From assembly GCA_037576215.1 (NCBI GenBank), contig JBANDB010000005.1, positions 3,968,001-4,032,000 of the forward strand: DNA of 64,000 bases. Direction: 5' to 3'. This document shows positions 46,810 through 57,892 of the stretch, in pieces (the stretch's first letter is position 1; every line of letters starts with the position of its first letter). The notes under the pieces are model-generated. The model searched no databases, was not told where the DNA came from, and saw only the letters and a program-made list of their open reading frames with translations. The position numbers and the translations under genes are program-made. This stretch comes from Armillaria gallica. Taxonomy: Eukaryota > Basidiomycota > Agaricomycetes > Agaricales > Physalacriaceae.

Positions 46810-47267
46810 TGGTTTGATATGAACCTTTACTCGACGAGGAACTCAATACTGTACTATGTAACTTTTTTCACACTTAAAAAAAAGGTTCCAACCTAAATTA
46901 AGGGCAAATCATTGTCCTAGTATTCCCGAGGCTAGGCCTGTGGCGGTATACGATTTCACACAGTTTCACACGCCCATCCGAGTTAGGCACTTACCAATGT
47001 GATGGTTTGCTTCTTGGACCCCATCCAGCGGTTCCTTCTCGGACGCAATACTTACCCACCAATCTTCATATGTTTCCAGGGATCACGACATCCGTGCACT
47101 TCCATCCCTTCGACCGTCACCGAAACGCGTGGGACCCTGTCGACCAGGCAAATTTAATATTGCTCGTGTTCACTCAGCGTGCCGACCACACCCTCAGCAA
47201 GGACAGAAAAACGTGTATTTCATGTAAACCCTTGCGACTGTAAATCGCTATCCATCTGTTCGCCACC
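46810..47267. promoter_or_regulatory. Intergenic, promoter of the 476-residue disordered protein gene
   Basis: About 460 bp between two + strand genes. No conserved feature apart from the good Kozak-like context GCCACCATG at the following start. Confidence 0.4.
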
Positions 47268-48698
47268 ATGTCCATCGCTCATCCCGAATCCACTGGCAAT
47301 GTCCTCCGCACATCAGTATACGATACTTTCCTTCAGCTCGGACTCCTGGAGAGAAATAGCATGATATCGGACTGGATGTTTGAGGATACTGCTGGTCTAT
47401 CCACCCGGAACCCCGAGCCCAGGGAGGAAGAACTCTCGACGGATACAGAGTCGGTATACTCCAGCCCTAGTATGAGAGAGGATATTCCCACCAGTGTCAG
47501 TGAGCCAGTATCTCCTTCTAAACCCCCCTCTTCGAAGTTTTTCAAAGCGATGAGATCGAAGTTCTCACCCAACAAAAAAACGACGTCCTCGCAGGATACG
47601 CTACACGGCAGTCATGTATCCATACTCTCCACGATACCACCATTCAAATGTCGACCGAAACTCAATACCCTTTCCCTACAACAGCTGCCCAGCTCGATCG
47701 GCTCGCATGATAAGAGTATACGGCATGGCGGGAGTGCTCCCGGGCCCCAGGAAAATGTGGCGGCGTCCAGCTGGAGTCCTGCGAAAGGGAAGCTGGCTAT
47801 AGGCATCAACGAGAACCGCGCGCCACGCAGAGATAGAGATGGTAGTTCGTCGTCAACGGAGGATTTGGGTTTGGAATGGGAATTGGTTCCAGAGATGGTG
47901 TCAGCGGCGCCAACGGAGTTGAGCCCAAAAGGTGATGGATCCCCATATGTTGGGCATAGCCTCCATCATATAGAGCGCAAACCTGTGGAGCTGGAGGCGC
48001 ACCCGATCAATGAAAATCGTGGCGGGAAGGGATTTTACCGCTCATTTTCATTTGTTGGTCCTCGTCGAAATGCCAGCAGTCCCAAGAAACCCAAATCGCT
48101 ACGTAGACCAAAGTCGCTACGTCCTGATCCCAAACTGCCGCAGTCGAATCCATTTAGATCTCCTCGGTTCTCTCCTACCATCGAGGTTCCTGATGGTGAT
48201 AATAGTGACGGTGACACGTCTTGTCTTCCGTTATCCGCCTCAAGCGCCGAGGACCCTCCTACACCAGATGCACTGCTTCGTGAATACGCAGCAGGAAGAC
48301 GTCCACTGTCATTTTCCACACAGATCCAAAGAGGAAGTCATCATTCAGATGAAGATCCCTTCTCAGCCGCCCCCTCTGCCTCGTCAACGGTGCCAGTAAC
48401 GCGGCCAGTTTCTTTTAATGGTTCATACTTGACGGTGCCTGGGGCAGGCGCGAGGGTCACCGTGCAAAGATCGGTTTCAGCCATCCACCAGAGAGGGCGC
48501 CAGGTTCCTTTTCCGACAAAGCCGGTCTCCCCGATTCCCCTCTCCCGTACAAGTACAGGCGGTGACCAGAAACTTGGGAGGTTGAGAGATTTCTATAGGC
48601 AGGACTTAGATGTTGCTATAAGCGAGAGCGTCGTTTTAGGCGAAGAGAACATTGGTCGTCGGAAATACGGGAGACGCCAGCAGGACACGACGTGTTAG
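47268..48698 (+). CDS. Disordered basidiomycete protein with RG-PFP motif (476 aa)
   Basis: Intronless gene with start context GCCACCATG. The short N-terminal segment SVYDTFLQLGLLERNSMISDW looks ordered. The rest is rich in Ser, Pro, Arg and acidic residues, without a known domain. Basic patches (PSSKFFKAMRSKFSPNKK, SPKKPKSLRRPKSLRPDPK) and many SP/TP sites suggest kinase regulation. Near the C-terminus are RGRQVPFPTKPVSP and KLGRLRDFYRQDL. The RG-x-x-x-PFP motif recurs in the genes at 49065 and 61332. No function can be assigned. TAG/TAA region: frame ends at 48698. Confidence 0.75.
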   Translation: MSIAHPESTGNVLRTSVYDTFLQLGLLERNSMISDWMFEDTAGLSTRNPEPREEELSTDTESVYSSPSMREDIPTSVSEPVSPSKPPSSKFFKAMRSKFSPNKKTTSSQDTLHGSHVSILSTIPPFKCRPKLNTLSLQQLPSSIGSHDKSIRHGGSAPGPQENVAASSWSPAKGKLAIGINENRAPRRDRDGSSSSTEDLGLEWELVPEMVSAAPTELSPKGDGSPYVGHSLHHIERKPVELEAHPINENRGGKGFYRSFSFVGPRRNASSPKKPKSLRRPKSLRPDPKLPQSNPFRSPRFSPTIEVPDGDNSDGDTSCLPLSASSAEDPPTPDALLREYAAGRRPLSFSTQIQRGSHHSDEDPFSAAPSASSTVPVTRPVSFNGSYLTVPGAGARVTVQRSVSAIHQRGRQVPFPTKPVSPIPLSRTSTGGDQKLGRLRDFYRQDLDVAISESVVLGEENIGRRKYGRRQQDTTC

Positions 48699-49064
48699 AC
48701 AGGTAGTTCGATGAATTAGTTATCGACTTCTATGTATATGAATTTTATATCATGTTGAGATGGTGCTAAAATGAAAAGGGAACGTCCACTCACGTATCAT
48801 AATGTAGCCATTAACGGTGTCTATTCGCGCGGCAATGATTACCGATGCACCAGTTACAGGCATCTAGGTGTTGCACTGTTAAGTTATTATAAGTTCCTGT
48901 CTTCTTGACAGCGCTGCATCAACTATACAACGAACCTGACGTGGAAAGGTCCATTAGTGATGTTGTCAGGGGAACTACAGTCGGCGGTCACACAGCAAAA
49001 TATAAGACCAATACATGTATTGCCATGTGTCTTGAGGAATCATTGCCCATTCCAAGATCGTTAA
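48699..49064. other. Short intergenic region
   Basis: A 366-bp spacer between two same-strand genes. A small ORF spanning 48905-49102 has no support. Confidence 0.35.
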
Positions 49065-50273
49065 ATGGCCAGTTCAACATCTTCGTCTACCGCGATCTCT
49101 AAAGGAATTGCGAGACCAAATACCGATCACCTCATGCTGGAACTGAAGGGATACGATGAGTGGGATTTCATCGATGGATATGCTCGAGGTTTTGAGGTAT
49201 GCCGAGCGCCATTGTCAGGAAATATGGTCTGTTAATAATCTCGCCTAGGTGTCGGAAAGCGGGTCATCAGAATGGACTTTGACACAGACGACTGATCAAG
49301 GCCAATATCCGTTTTCGGAGTCATCAAGTACCGACTCTGTCGGTAACGGACTTGACGACACTGAATACACAATCAGTCGCCGACGTTTCGGCAGAGTCGC
49401 CCAGGCTCAGGTCAGTTCTGAGGCTGAGGCACACAACTCCGCACCGACACTGTTGTTGAAGCCACGGCGGAAGGTTCTGGAGAGCAGGTCCGTGAGTCCT
49501 TCAGGGGAGGACGAGCATGGGGAAAAGAATAATCGTCGTTGGTCGAAACTCTGGATGCGGCTGTCTCGACTGCCTTCAGAACGTACCAAGCAGGCAGGGA
49601 AGTCAGGAGGAAATATAACGGAGAGCGCTTGACGGGGAAAAAGACTCCAATCACAGGGTTCAGTACGAGCAGGTGGAAATCGATACTGCGGACTGGTCAT
49701 CGACACACACCCAGCCTTCCGGAATTTGGGTCGCTTTACAAGGTTGAACCTTTCTCGACGCAGAGAATGGGACACACCAGGTCCCATTCAGAACGACCAT
49801 CCATCCCCAAGCGGCCAGCGGACGAAAAGACTTGGGATTTCCTAGACACCATGCCACCATCACCATCGTTCCATCGACGGCCAATATATAGCGTCCCCAG
49901 ATTATCATCCGTCCCAAGTCTACCGTTGCCAAGATCTACATCCTCATATCCGGACTCGTCTGTTCCGCATCTGCCACTTTCATCGCAACCAAAGGAGCCA
50001 TCGAGCTCACAGCTGTTGCATGGACAGCAGACATCTCTGGAGGTCATACCCGTTCGACGTAGCGTAACGACGAAGGGCCCAAGTAGGGAATCGTCCGCGC
50101 ATTACCTCCCACAAGAACGTGCATTAAGTCTTCGGAGCCGCACTCGAGAATCAGCACGCTTACCTGGCTCACTGCGACCGACTCCTTCTATCAAGAGAGG
50201 TAGAGATGCCCCATTTCCTATATCGCGCTCCTCTTCCTTAGGAAGAACATCGGGAGTGGGCTCATATTTTTGA
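49065..50273 (+). CDS. Disordered basidiomycete protein with RG-PFP motif, neighbour copy
   Basis: Three exons proposed. Exon 1 from ATG 49065 reads MASSTSSSTAISKGIARPN and DEWDFIDGYARGFE; exon 2 (from about 49249) reads VSESGSSEWTLTQTTDQGQY and then ISRRRFGRVAQAQ; a frame change follows near 49540-49595. A 56-bp intron with donor C|GTTGGT and acceptor AAGCAG joins NNRR to REVRRKYNGERLTGK in frame, but a 1-nt indel is an alternative. Exon 3 is Ser/Pro/Arg-rich (TWDFLDTMPPSPSFHRRPIY, VPRLSSVPSLPLPR) and ends IKRGRDAPFPISRSSSLGRT near the TGA at 50271. No known domain. The position just downstream of a similar disordered gene suggests distant paralogy. Confidence 0.62.
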
Positions 50274-51537
50274 AACGGCGGAATTACGAAGGCCTTGAAA
50301 TGACATGGACGTTTGAAGTAATGCGCCCACGTGACCGTTTGTTTTGGACGCGTATATAGTAGCGCGTAGTTGGATACTATATATTTTCGACAGATAGATA
50401 AACTAATCAGTATGCATAAGTCAAGCAAAGTATTACGTACAAGTAACTCAGAAGTCCTTGATCTCCATCACTGACGCGCTCAAGGCGTCGGCCCGACGAT
50501 GACGCACATAGTACCGACTTGAGTCTCGTTGACGAATCTATGACGCGTTCAGATCATCATGCGCAGATCCCCCGAGTCCTTGACGGAGGCCTTCTTCATT
50601 TCGTCCCCTCACCGCTCCTTTCTTTCCTTCTCCCACTATCCCCCTTGAATCCACCTTCGTCCGCGTCGTCCGACTTGACGAGCTACACGCACGCCTACAC
50701 TAGGGTGCAGGGTTGAGATAGCCTCATCACATTGATGTTCCTGCCTTCCCTTTACCTTATTCCCGCGCCCTCGGACGATTTTGTGGACCGGTCCTCCGAG
50801 TCGAGAGTGCCCACTTCTTTTCACATCCGGGCAAGACGGCTTCACCAATGATACTTATTTCCAAGTCTCCGAAGATCCTGGGCGGCGATTACAGAATCAA
50901 AAGTTTTAGCACATGCCTTTCTCCGGGCCTAGAATTCGAGGATCTGACAATAACTTCGCCTCTAGTACCACTATGCATTTGGTCAAATAGGCTCCTTACA
51001 TCCAAAATATTCGAAAATTGATTCGGATTTCTGGACTACGAAGATATATGGCTTTTGAATTATACTCGCACCTGTTGTTTGGTTGCGAGGGGTAACTAAA
51101 GGGCAAAGTAGCGCCATAACACGTTTCAGTAAAAATTGTCGGCAAGGTTCAAATCATGAATCATGATCTCATCAATTCATCAAGTATAGCATTGCCAATA
51201 TATCTCTTCATTACTTTGCTACAGACACATATACCTATGTGCAGATAATAATAATATATACGACGAGTGGAGAGATCAATGGAATAAATCCAATGGAACC
51301 CGCTAGACAGACGAACGTAAATAATAGATAAAACGTAATAAATATCCTGAAGCAAGAATAAGCAATACACAATCAGCACGTAGGAATTACGATGATATAA
51401 AGATATAAGTGTCTCATTAGTAGATCTAAGGTAACATTAAAGCAAATTAAACAAGCACCAATCGCACGAAAAGCTACCTGTAGGTGAAACATCAGTTATC
51501 TCAACGACAGGGAAATGCATAAAATGAACTCACTGCT
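50274..51537. other. Intergenic between two convergent genes
   Basis: About 1.26 kb between the ends of the 49065 gene (+) and ste12 (-). Part will be 3' UTRs. AT-rich near 51170-51470. No conserved ORF or RNA gene was seen. Confidence 0.45.
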
Positions 51538-54500
51538 CTACATCGTGCTCACATGTTGTGGGTGCGCATACTGATATCCCTCCTGCGTCGTGTACTGCTG
51601 CTGTTGCTGCTGGTCCATCATAAACATCCCGTGCTTGTCGAACTGCGCCGGAACCGTCGCAGCATGTGTGGGCTGGTACGTCGTCTGTGGCAGATCTGTC
51701 ACATACGCAGCAGGACTGTCAGTTATACCCCCGCTAAATTGCGCTGGCGACTCTGTTCGATATATGTCGCCCCCGTACGACGACCCGTGATGTAGAGACA
51801 ACGACGAGCCAGGCCGCGATGAAGACCCAGTCGAATCCGAACGCATCATCTGCCGCATCTGTTCCTCAACACCGTAGCCTGATGAAGCCCGACTCGAACT
51901 GCGGCGTGTAATCCCGCTTCCAGGCAGGCCCACAGGATACACAGACGGACTCGATTGTGCCGACGAGTACCCGGTATGCGCGTATGGGTGATATCCTCGA
52001 GGAGCAGGGGACTCACCGGAAGCCGTTCCGGGCCTTCGAACAGGCCCAGTACTGTCGCCGCTCCCGTTCCTCATTATGGAGGGTGTCATGCTGCGATGTC
52101 TGCGTACAGCATTCGCACCACTGTCCATGACACCAGGGGGATACAATGCCGACTGGTCGAAGGCCTGTTTGTGTGATGGTGCACTCATGCTGACATACGG
52201 CCCGTCATCCCCGTAAACGCTGCCGCTCCCGGATGAGTTGGACGAGATCGATTGTGGTCCGCGATAGACATCGATAGGAGCACTGCTAGGCGCCCATGGT
52301 TCTCCGGTTTGGGGTCCGCTTGCGCCTGTTGGGGTATATCCAGACGCGTAATACCCTCCAGCGGCTCCTTGCACCTGCTGCGGTGGGTACGGTCCAGGTC
52401 CTTGGTAGGAGTCGTAAACGGTATCTGGCCCAACGACCAGTCCCTCTTCGTCACCCTGAACTTCCCTCACGTCACCCGAGACCTCCATCTCGCACATTTC
52501 CACGTTCAGTCCATAGTTGGACATATCGCCGCTCGGTGCGTTGCCAGCCGCTACTGCCCATTCGCCGTCTGCCCCACTAGTGGCCATACCCATGCCCATG
52601 CCGAGAGGACCGTACATCCCCAAGCCAACGCCAATTCCTCCTTGGCGCGAGGCGAATTCCTCGTCCGGCCCGCTTTCTTCCCCATCACTGTGAATCCATT
52701 CAACCCATTCCCCGCCCTGATTCGGCCAATCACCGCCGCTACCCGACGGGCCGGAAGCAGAATTCCACTGGCCGTCGCCCTGGGATCCAGACCCGTCTGC
52801 ACGACCGTGAACTCTTAGGTGTTGCCCGAGGTTATCGCTCCGACTAAACCTCTTCCCGCACTTGTCGCACACAAACGGCCTCTCCATCGTATGCGTCCGT
52901 AAATGCCGCTTCAGATGTTCCATTCGTTTAAACATCCTTCCACAGCTCAATAGTGGACAGACAAACACCTTGGTCTTGGGGCCGGAGGTGCTTGTTGTAG
53001 AGTCGGTCATCTCGACATTCGGCGAGGCTTGGAAGGTACCAAAAGCATCGTAGGACGATGCCGGGTACGGCGAAGATCCCGAAGTAGTCGGCATAGGCGG
53101 TGTTGTAATGTTCATCCCAGATCCAACACCTCCACCGCTGACTAACCGACCCTCCACGTAGACGCCGACATCCCGTATGTCGACCTTCGGCAGGGAAGAT
53201 ACCGAAGGCACTGCAGCCGTTCCCAGTTCCCCCCGAGCTTGCTTCATAAACATATCAGCAGCACTGACAGATTCCCGCTTGATGTGAATACCGCCAGACA
53301 TCGGATCATCGTGGTTTAAGTCGCTTGGATACCCTGTACGGCCCCTCTCCGTCTCCAACCCTAGAGCAGAGGGCCCATGGTTACCCTTCTTCCGTCGTTG
53401 TTTGTAAGTGGGACTACCCTCGAACAGGGAGAACATCGAGAAGAACGGTGATTGCGGGGCGCGACTCGACGATGAAGGACCGTCTTCGCCGTCAAAGTCG
53501 CTCTCTTCGGATCCACTGACGGCAGCTGCACCAGAACCAAGCACGCCCTCTTCCTCCAGTCGTCTGACGTTCCATTCAAGCTCGCCTTCGCCATCTCGCA
53601 TTGATACGCCTCCCATTCCTCGTGTAAGAGAGCCGCTTACACTTCGGCTAGATCTACTGGTCGTGGAAGCATTCCGGCCACCTGATCCTGCGTTTTTAGA
53701 ACCAGTGAATTGCTCGTAGAGGCTGCGTTTCTTGTCGTATACAAAGCTCATGGCAGGTTCCCCGGAAATAACAGTGGTAGGTTCCATGCCCATTTTTTCT
53801 CGTTTTAGGTCGCGCTCGAGGGCATCAAGAAATAATCGGTCGTGTGGGACAGAGAACCTGAAGATTTGTTAATCAGAAGGAACATATTATGCAAAAATAG
53901 AACACACCAGTAGAAGACTTTTTGCTTCTTTTGCGTGCGAATGCATTGATACTTGAAGAGGAGATCAAGGAAAGGCGACTGTGGCGCATAAGCAAATGAG
54001 CGGAGAGAGGGGAATTACAATGGCAAAAGCAAGCAATTGCAAAAGAAAGCGATTTGAAGGGAGATTGGCGTATGAGGAAGTGAGTAGGGAGGGAAGTTGC
54101 AATGGCAAAAGTAAGCAATTGCAAAAGAACGCAATTTGAAGGGAAATTGGCGCATAAGCAAATGAGCAGAGAGAGGAAAGTTGCAAAGGCAAAAGTAAGC
54201 AATTGAAAGGAAAATAAGGGAATTTTATTGAGTAAAAGAGAGAATAAAATACGGTTTGAAACACACCTTTGGCTCCTCCAGACAAGCGTCCACACCAGGT
54301 TTGAGATTCCGGAGATCACTGAAGACGCCCTCCTCGAATTTCTTCATATTTCGTACTGGGCGACCAAAGGCCTCGAATCTAGCATATAGTCAGCTCAGTC
54401 CGGCGTGTATAACAGATGGTTACGATACCTGAACACCAGCGCTCTGACGATGTCTGTGCCCGTTATGTGGTAGAGCCCATTCCACAGTACACAGGTCACG

Positions 54501-54895
54501 AACTCCTGGCTTGGAAGCAGAAATCTGTTGAGTGCTGGGTTTGCTGGGTCGGGTAAGTACGACGATGCTGAGGATCCAGCTGCGTTGCTGCTCTTCTCCC
54601 AGCCGCTCGGGGCGGTGGCAAGGAAGAACTTGAGTCTGTCGAGATGAGCAAGGCGATCTTGCTCCTGCTGGTTGAGCGGCCTCGAGAGGCCTCTGCTCAG
54701 CCCTGGCGTCGAAGTCGTGTAGTCGTTGGTCGTCGTTTGTTCGTTATCGTCGTTGCTCTCGCCGTGATTGTCAAGCAACCACATAGCATGTCGCTGAGCG
54801 TTCCCTGGCCGTGCCGTGTGCTCTGAAGGATCATGTTCGTGAGGGACAGTGGGCTGAAGGGACAGTTTGTAGCCGCTGCTGTGGTTGGCGTCCAT
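51538..54895 (-). CDS. ste12: Ste12 transcription factor (homeodomain + two C2H2 fingers)
   Basis: Target of the pheromone/filamentation MAPK cascade, controlling mating, fruiting and invasive growth. About 990 residues. The STE homeodomain spans four exons: [75 protein letters not shown], then [20 protein letters not shown] and [20 protein letters not shown]. The long last exon has [19 protein letters not shown] and [18 protein letters not shown] (two C2H2 fingers, ~residue 530), followed by Gly/Ser/Tyr-rich sequence and a Gln run (about 51597-51620). The open frame extends to a GTG at 54970, but the first ATG ([12 protein letters not shown]) is at 54895. The homeodomain intron at ~53985-54265 is unusually long (~280 bp) and filled with tandem repeats. 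Finger plus homeodomain is the standard filamentous-fungal layout. Confidence 0.93.
53983..54205 (-). repeat. Tandem repeat (~82-84 bp, ~2.7 copies) within a ste12 intron
   Basis: Read on the - strand, the unit starts TTGCTTACTTTTGCC and contains CTCATTTGCTTATGCGCCA then CCCTTCAAAT. Copies begin near 54204, 54120 and 54038. Only the copy nearest the exon ends in GCGCCACAG and serves as acceptor; the other copies have GCGCCAAT or ACGCCAAT at that point. Confidence 0.8.
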
Positions 54896-57129
54896 TAGGG
54901 GACGGAGAACGGGGGAGAGGGAGAAATTAAAGTAACCCAAGCTACCGTGCGAAAGTAACGGATCAGCCACGAGTTGCCGGACCGGTTCGGTTCATCTGTA
55001 CTGCCTTCAGGTCGGCTATTTTCAAATTCATTCATGGTTTTCCCCCAAATCACAGTAAATATTTCATTTCAACTACTCAATTGACGTATGCACTGTAGGC
55101 GGCATGCATGACCGTGCAATCCCAGCTTTCTGGCCGTAGATTCATCTTTCCAAAGGCCCTTTCTATTATTGAATGTACACGATCGTGACGCACTTTTACC
55201 TTTCATTCATATACTGAAAAGAAGCCTCGAGGATTGACTGAACGCGTCAAGTGGCGCATCACAATAAATAGGTTCTAATTTGCGAGAGAGGCCGTCGGCG
55301 AAACCAGGAAGGGCTGCTCAGGAACAGCTATCTCAATATATGCTGTCAGCCCCCATGTGTACATGATAATTACCGACAAAAACCGTCCTGACTTTCGTTA
55401 ATATTACCGTTGTTCCGATCATAGTCGTTCCAAGGCAGTAAGGTAGACGTGGCTGACGAATGATCTGAATACGCCGTTCATCCAACGGACCAAAGACATT
55501 GCAAACTGACGAAGGACGCGAGAAGACTTACGCCACAAGAAATCCCGAGAATGATGCTTGTACCTCGTGTAGACAACCGGCTCCATCGCCGCATACGGGA
55601 CCGAAAGCGACATCTAGCTCCTCACAAGCTTTCATGAAAGACAGTAATATTTGCGATGGCGGGATGCGAGTATGTATCCACCTTTTGAAATTCACTGAGT
55701 TAATGAATGCTCACGGCATGCATTTGACTCGGGTACCATGCATTCCGCGTCAAATCCGTGAGTGACGCACAGCTAAGCGGAAAGGTGTGGGCGACTGTAT
55801 CTTAAGGACTCCTGATCATTGTACTAGTCATTGTTGAGATATACACTGAGTTAGCCTACGCCTCATCAGCTCCACAAAGCAAGAATGGAGGCAACGGCAT
55901 CCCGGAACGAAGCCGTACCATACCCGTTGTGGGTAAATAGGTCTTACACGAAATATTCGAAGACCTCGGGATTGAGCGCTGAGCTCGCATCAGTCGGACG
56001 ATCTTCATGCGCTCTGGACGGTGCTAATCTCCTCGACGAGAAGGTATGCCTTCGTGGGGGCCGAAAAACCCGTGGCTGTGTGATCAATCAGGCTTTCAGG
56101 ACCGACCAGCTCGATTCACCTGGAATTGTCGTCAATAGTACGGATCACAATTTCGTGCGTGGACCGGACCTTGTTGCATCAGCCTTAGCCTAGAAAGAAA
56201 AAGATCCCACCATCAAGCCACAAGCTAAGGAGTCGTCGAGGAAAACGGAATAAAAAACGATGTTCCGCTATGGACGGAGGAAATACCCAATCCCCAAGTG
56301 AGAAAAAAAGTTGCAGACTTAGGCAACGACGTTACTCTGTTCTCAGGGTCCGAACGCTGTGCGTGAATCCACGAGTCAAAGAGGCGATGCTGGGATCTCG
56401 TCAACGGCCGCCATAGTGGTGGTTCACCAGTGCCGGGTCAATGATGGGGTTTTCGATTGTGTTTGAGAGGGGATACACAAGCACCCTCCCCGTCTGCCAC
56501 GAGGAAAAGATGATTTAGCATGTCAACGACAAGCTCTGGAGAACTCCGACATCAATGACAGAAGATTTTTGAAAGTGTAATGGGCAAAAATAGCCCGTCA
56601 TGCTCAAAGCTGAGCTGGGTCGCATCTATGAAGATAGACGCTAAGGTTGTCCAGGCAACATGTATGTGTGATGGAACAGATGGTCGTTGAACATTGATGA
56701 TAGTCAATCTCTGTCCCGGATCTGCTTTCGTTGAAGAAGCATTGAAAGGCAAATCTCGGTTGCAGGCAGTGTAAAGATCAGGTCGGTAGCAGAAAAAGGG
56801 ACACACAACGTAGGCGCATCTCAATCCATTACTATTGAGAATGTGGCGCTAGTACAATGATGAGGCGCACTTTTCGTCTCATTAGCGCCTCCGGAGTAGG
56901 GTAACAAGCACAGCACACACCAAATACTAATCACATCACAATTTCTGTCAGTGCAGTTCGCACCGATGGACTAGGGACAACGATGAATGACCCAAAGGAG
57001 ACGAAAAGCCAAATGCAAGGAATACGTACGGCTCGGTACCCATCTATCACAACCTGTGCACACTGTCAACCTCAATGAACATGATCGTGGAAAGTTGGGC
57101 TAACCGCAATCTAACAAGCATTCAGCCTG
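54896..57129. other. Long intergenic region upstream of ste12
   Basis: About 2.2 kb, expected to hold the ste12 promoter (next to 54895) and the 3' flank of srp9. The only longer frames, 55885-56193 (+, 102 residues) and 56552-56824 (-, 90 residues), show no domain or intron pattern. No RNA gene was recognised. Confidence 0.45.
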
Positions 57130-57650
57130 TCACCCTCCTTTCTTCTTCTTGGGCTTTTTCTTTTTCACTCCACCACCACTAGCTGATGGCGTCGGAGTAG
57201 TACTCGATAGTGATACCGCAGGCGGCGCAGCGGTTTCAGCCTGCAGAACATTTTCTACGGCTTGCGAGGATGATTGCGCAGGCGTCGGTTCCACAATTGC
57301 TCGTCTATTCTGCATCTTTTCCATCAACGATAGATTCAAGGCTTCGAATCTATTGAGGAATATGGAGGAATACGTTTTGAATTTGATACACTGGTAACGA
57401 ACGTGGCACATCAGAGAAGTATTCATGGGCTTGAAAGTTCAGCATACGCACGCTCGTATTGTCCGTTATTTTCAGTACGAGCTTTCCTTCGGATGCCTTC
57501 CATTTCACGCTGTACCGCGTCTGAGAAAATGAGGTCATCAGTACAAGATCCGACATCCAAGGAATAAGTACGACGCACATTCGTAGGAGATTTTGCGTAC
57601 AGAGCCTCAGCTGCATCTTGGTATTCCTGCCAGGACTGAATGTACACCAT
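57130..57650 (-). CDS. srp9: Signal recognition particle subunit SRP9/SRP21
   Basis: Small Alu-domain subunit of the signal recognition particle, which pauses translation while ribosomes dock at the ER. Three exons: MVYIQSWQEYQDAAEALYAK and SPTN; TRYSVKWKASEGKLVLKITD; CIKFKTYSSIFLNRFEALNL then SLMEKMQ. This matches the SRP9 fold W-x-E-F...AAE-LY...V-KY-H-DG-LV-KVTD...C--YKT. A Ser/Thr/Ala-rich linker and a very basic tail (VKKKKPKKKKGG) extend it to about 135 residues, as in fungal SRP21-like proteins, against 86 in human SRP9. Start ATG at 57650. It diverges from the carrier gene with only 242 bp between the starts. Confidence 0.88.
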
Positions 57651-57892
57651 CGCACCATTCAGGCCGCGTCACCGTGCTCAACGAGGAAGGCAGAAGGAGA
57701 GCACTAGATGGATGTTACGCGTCACGATGACAAAGAGAAGATGCCAGATTAGTCTGTCACGGTCACAGCCCATTAAGTCGATTCACGCGGTACGCCGGTA
57801 CCGTCTTCCGTCTTTATTTCTACTTTCCTTCTCCCATCATCGACCACGCTCAGGACCTCGTGTAGGCACCCGTATTTTACTGGCCTGTTAAT
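57651..57892. promoter_or_regulatory. Compact bidirectional promoter, srp9 / 2-oxodicarboxylate carrier
   Basis: 242 bp separates the two divergent ATGs, so the promoters must overlap. An ACGCGTCA word lies near 57717. No other motif stands out. Confidence 0.5.

Noticed and set aside
51595..51625. CTG/TTG repeat near the end of ste12
   Set aside because: It encodes the Gln run typical of fungal transcription factors.
55885..56193. 102-codon + strand ORF upstream of ste12 starting with ATG
   Set aside because: No signal peptide, domain or intron signals. The length is within chance for this GC content.
56552..56824. 90-codon - strand ORF
   Set aside because: It begins in poor context, with no motif and no neighbouring exons.
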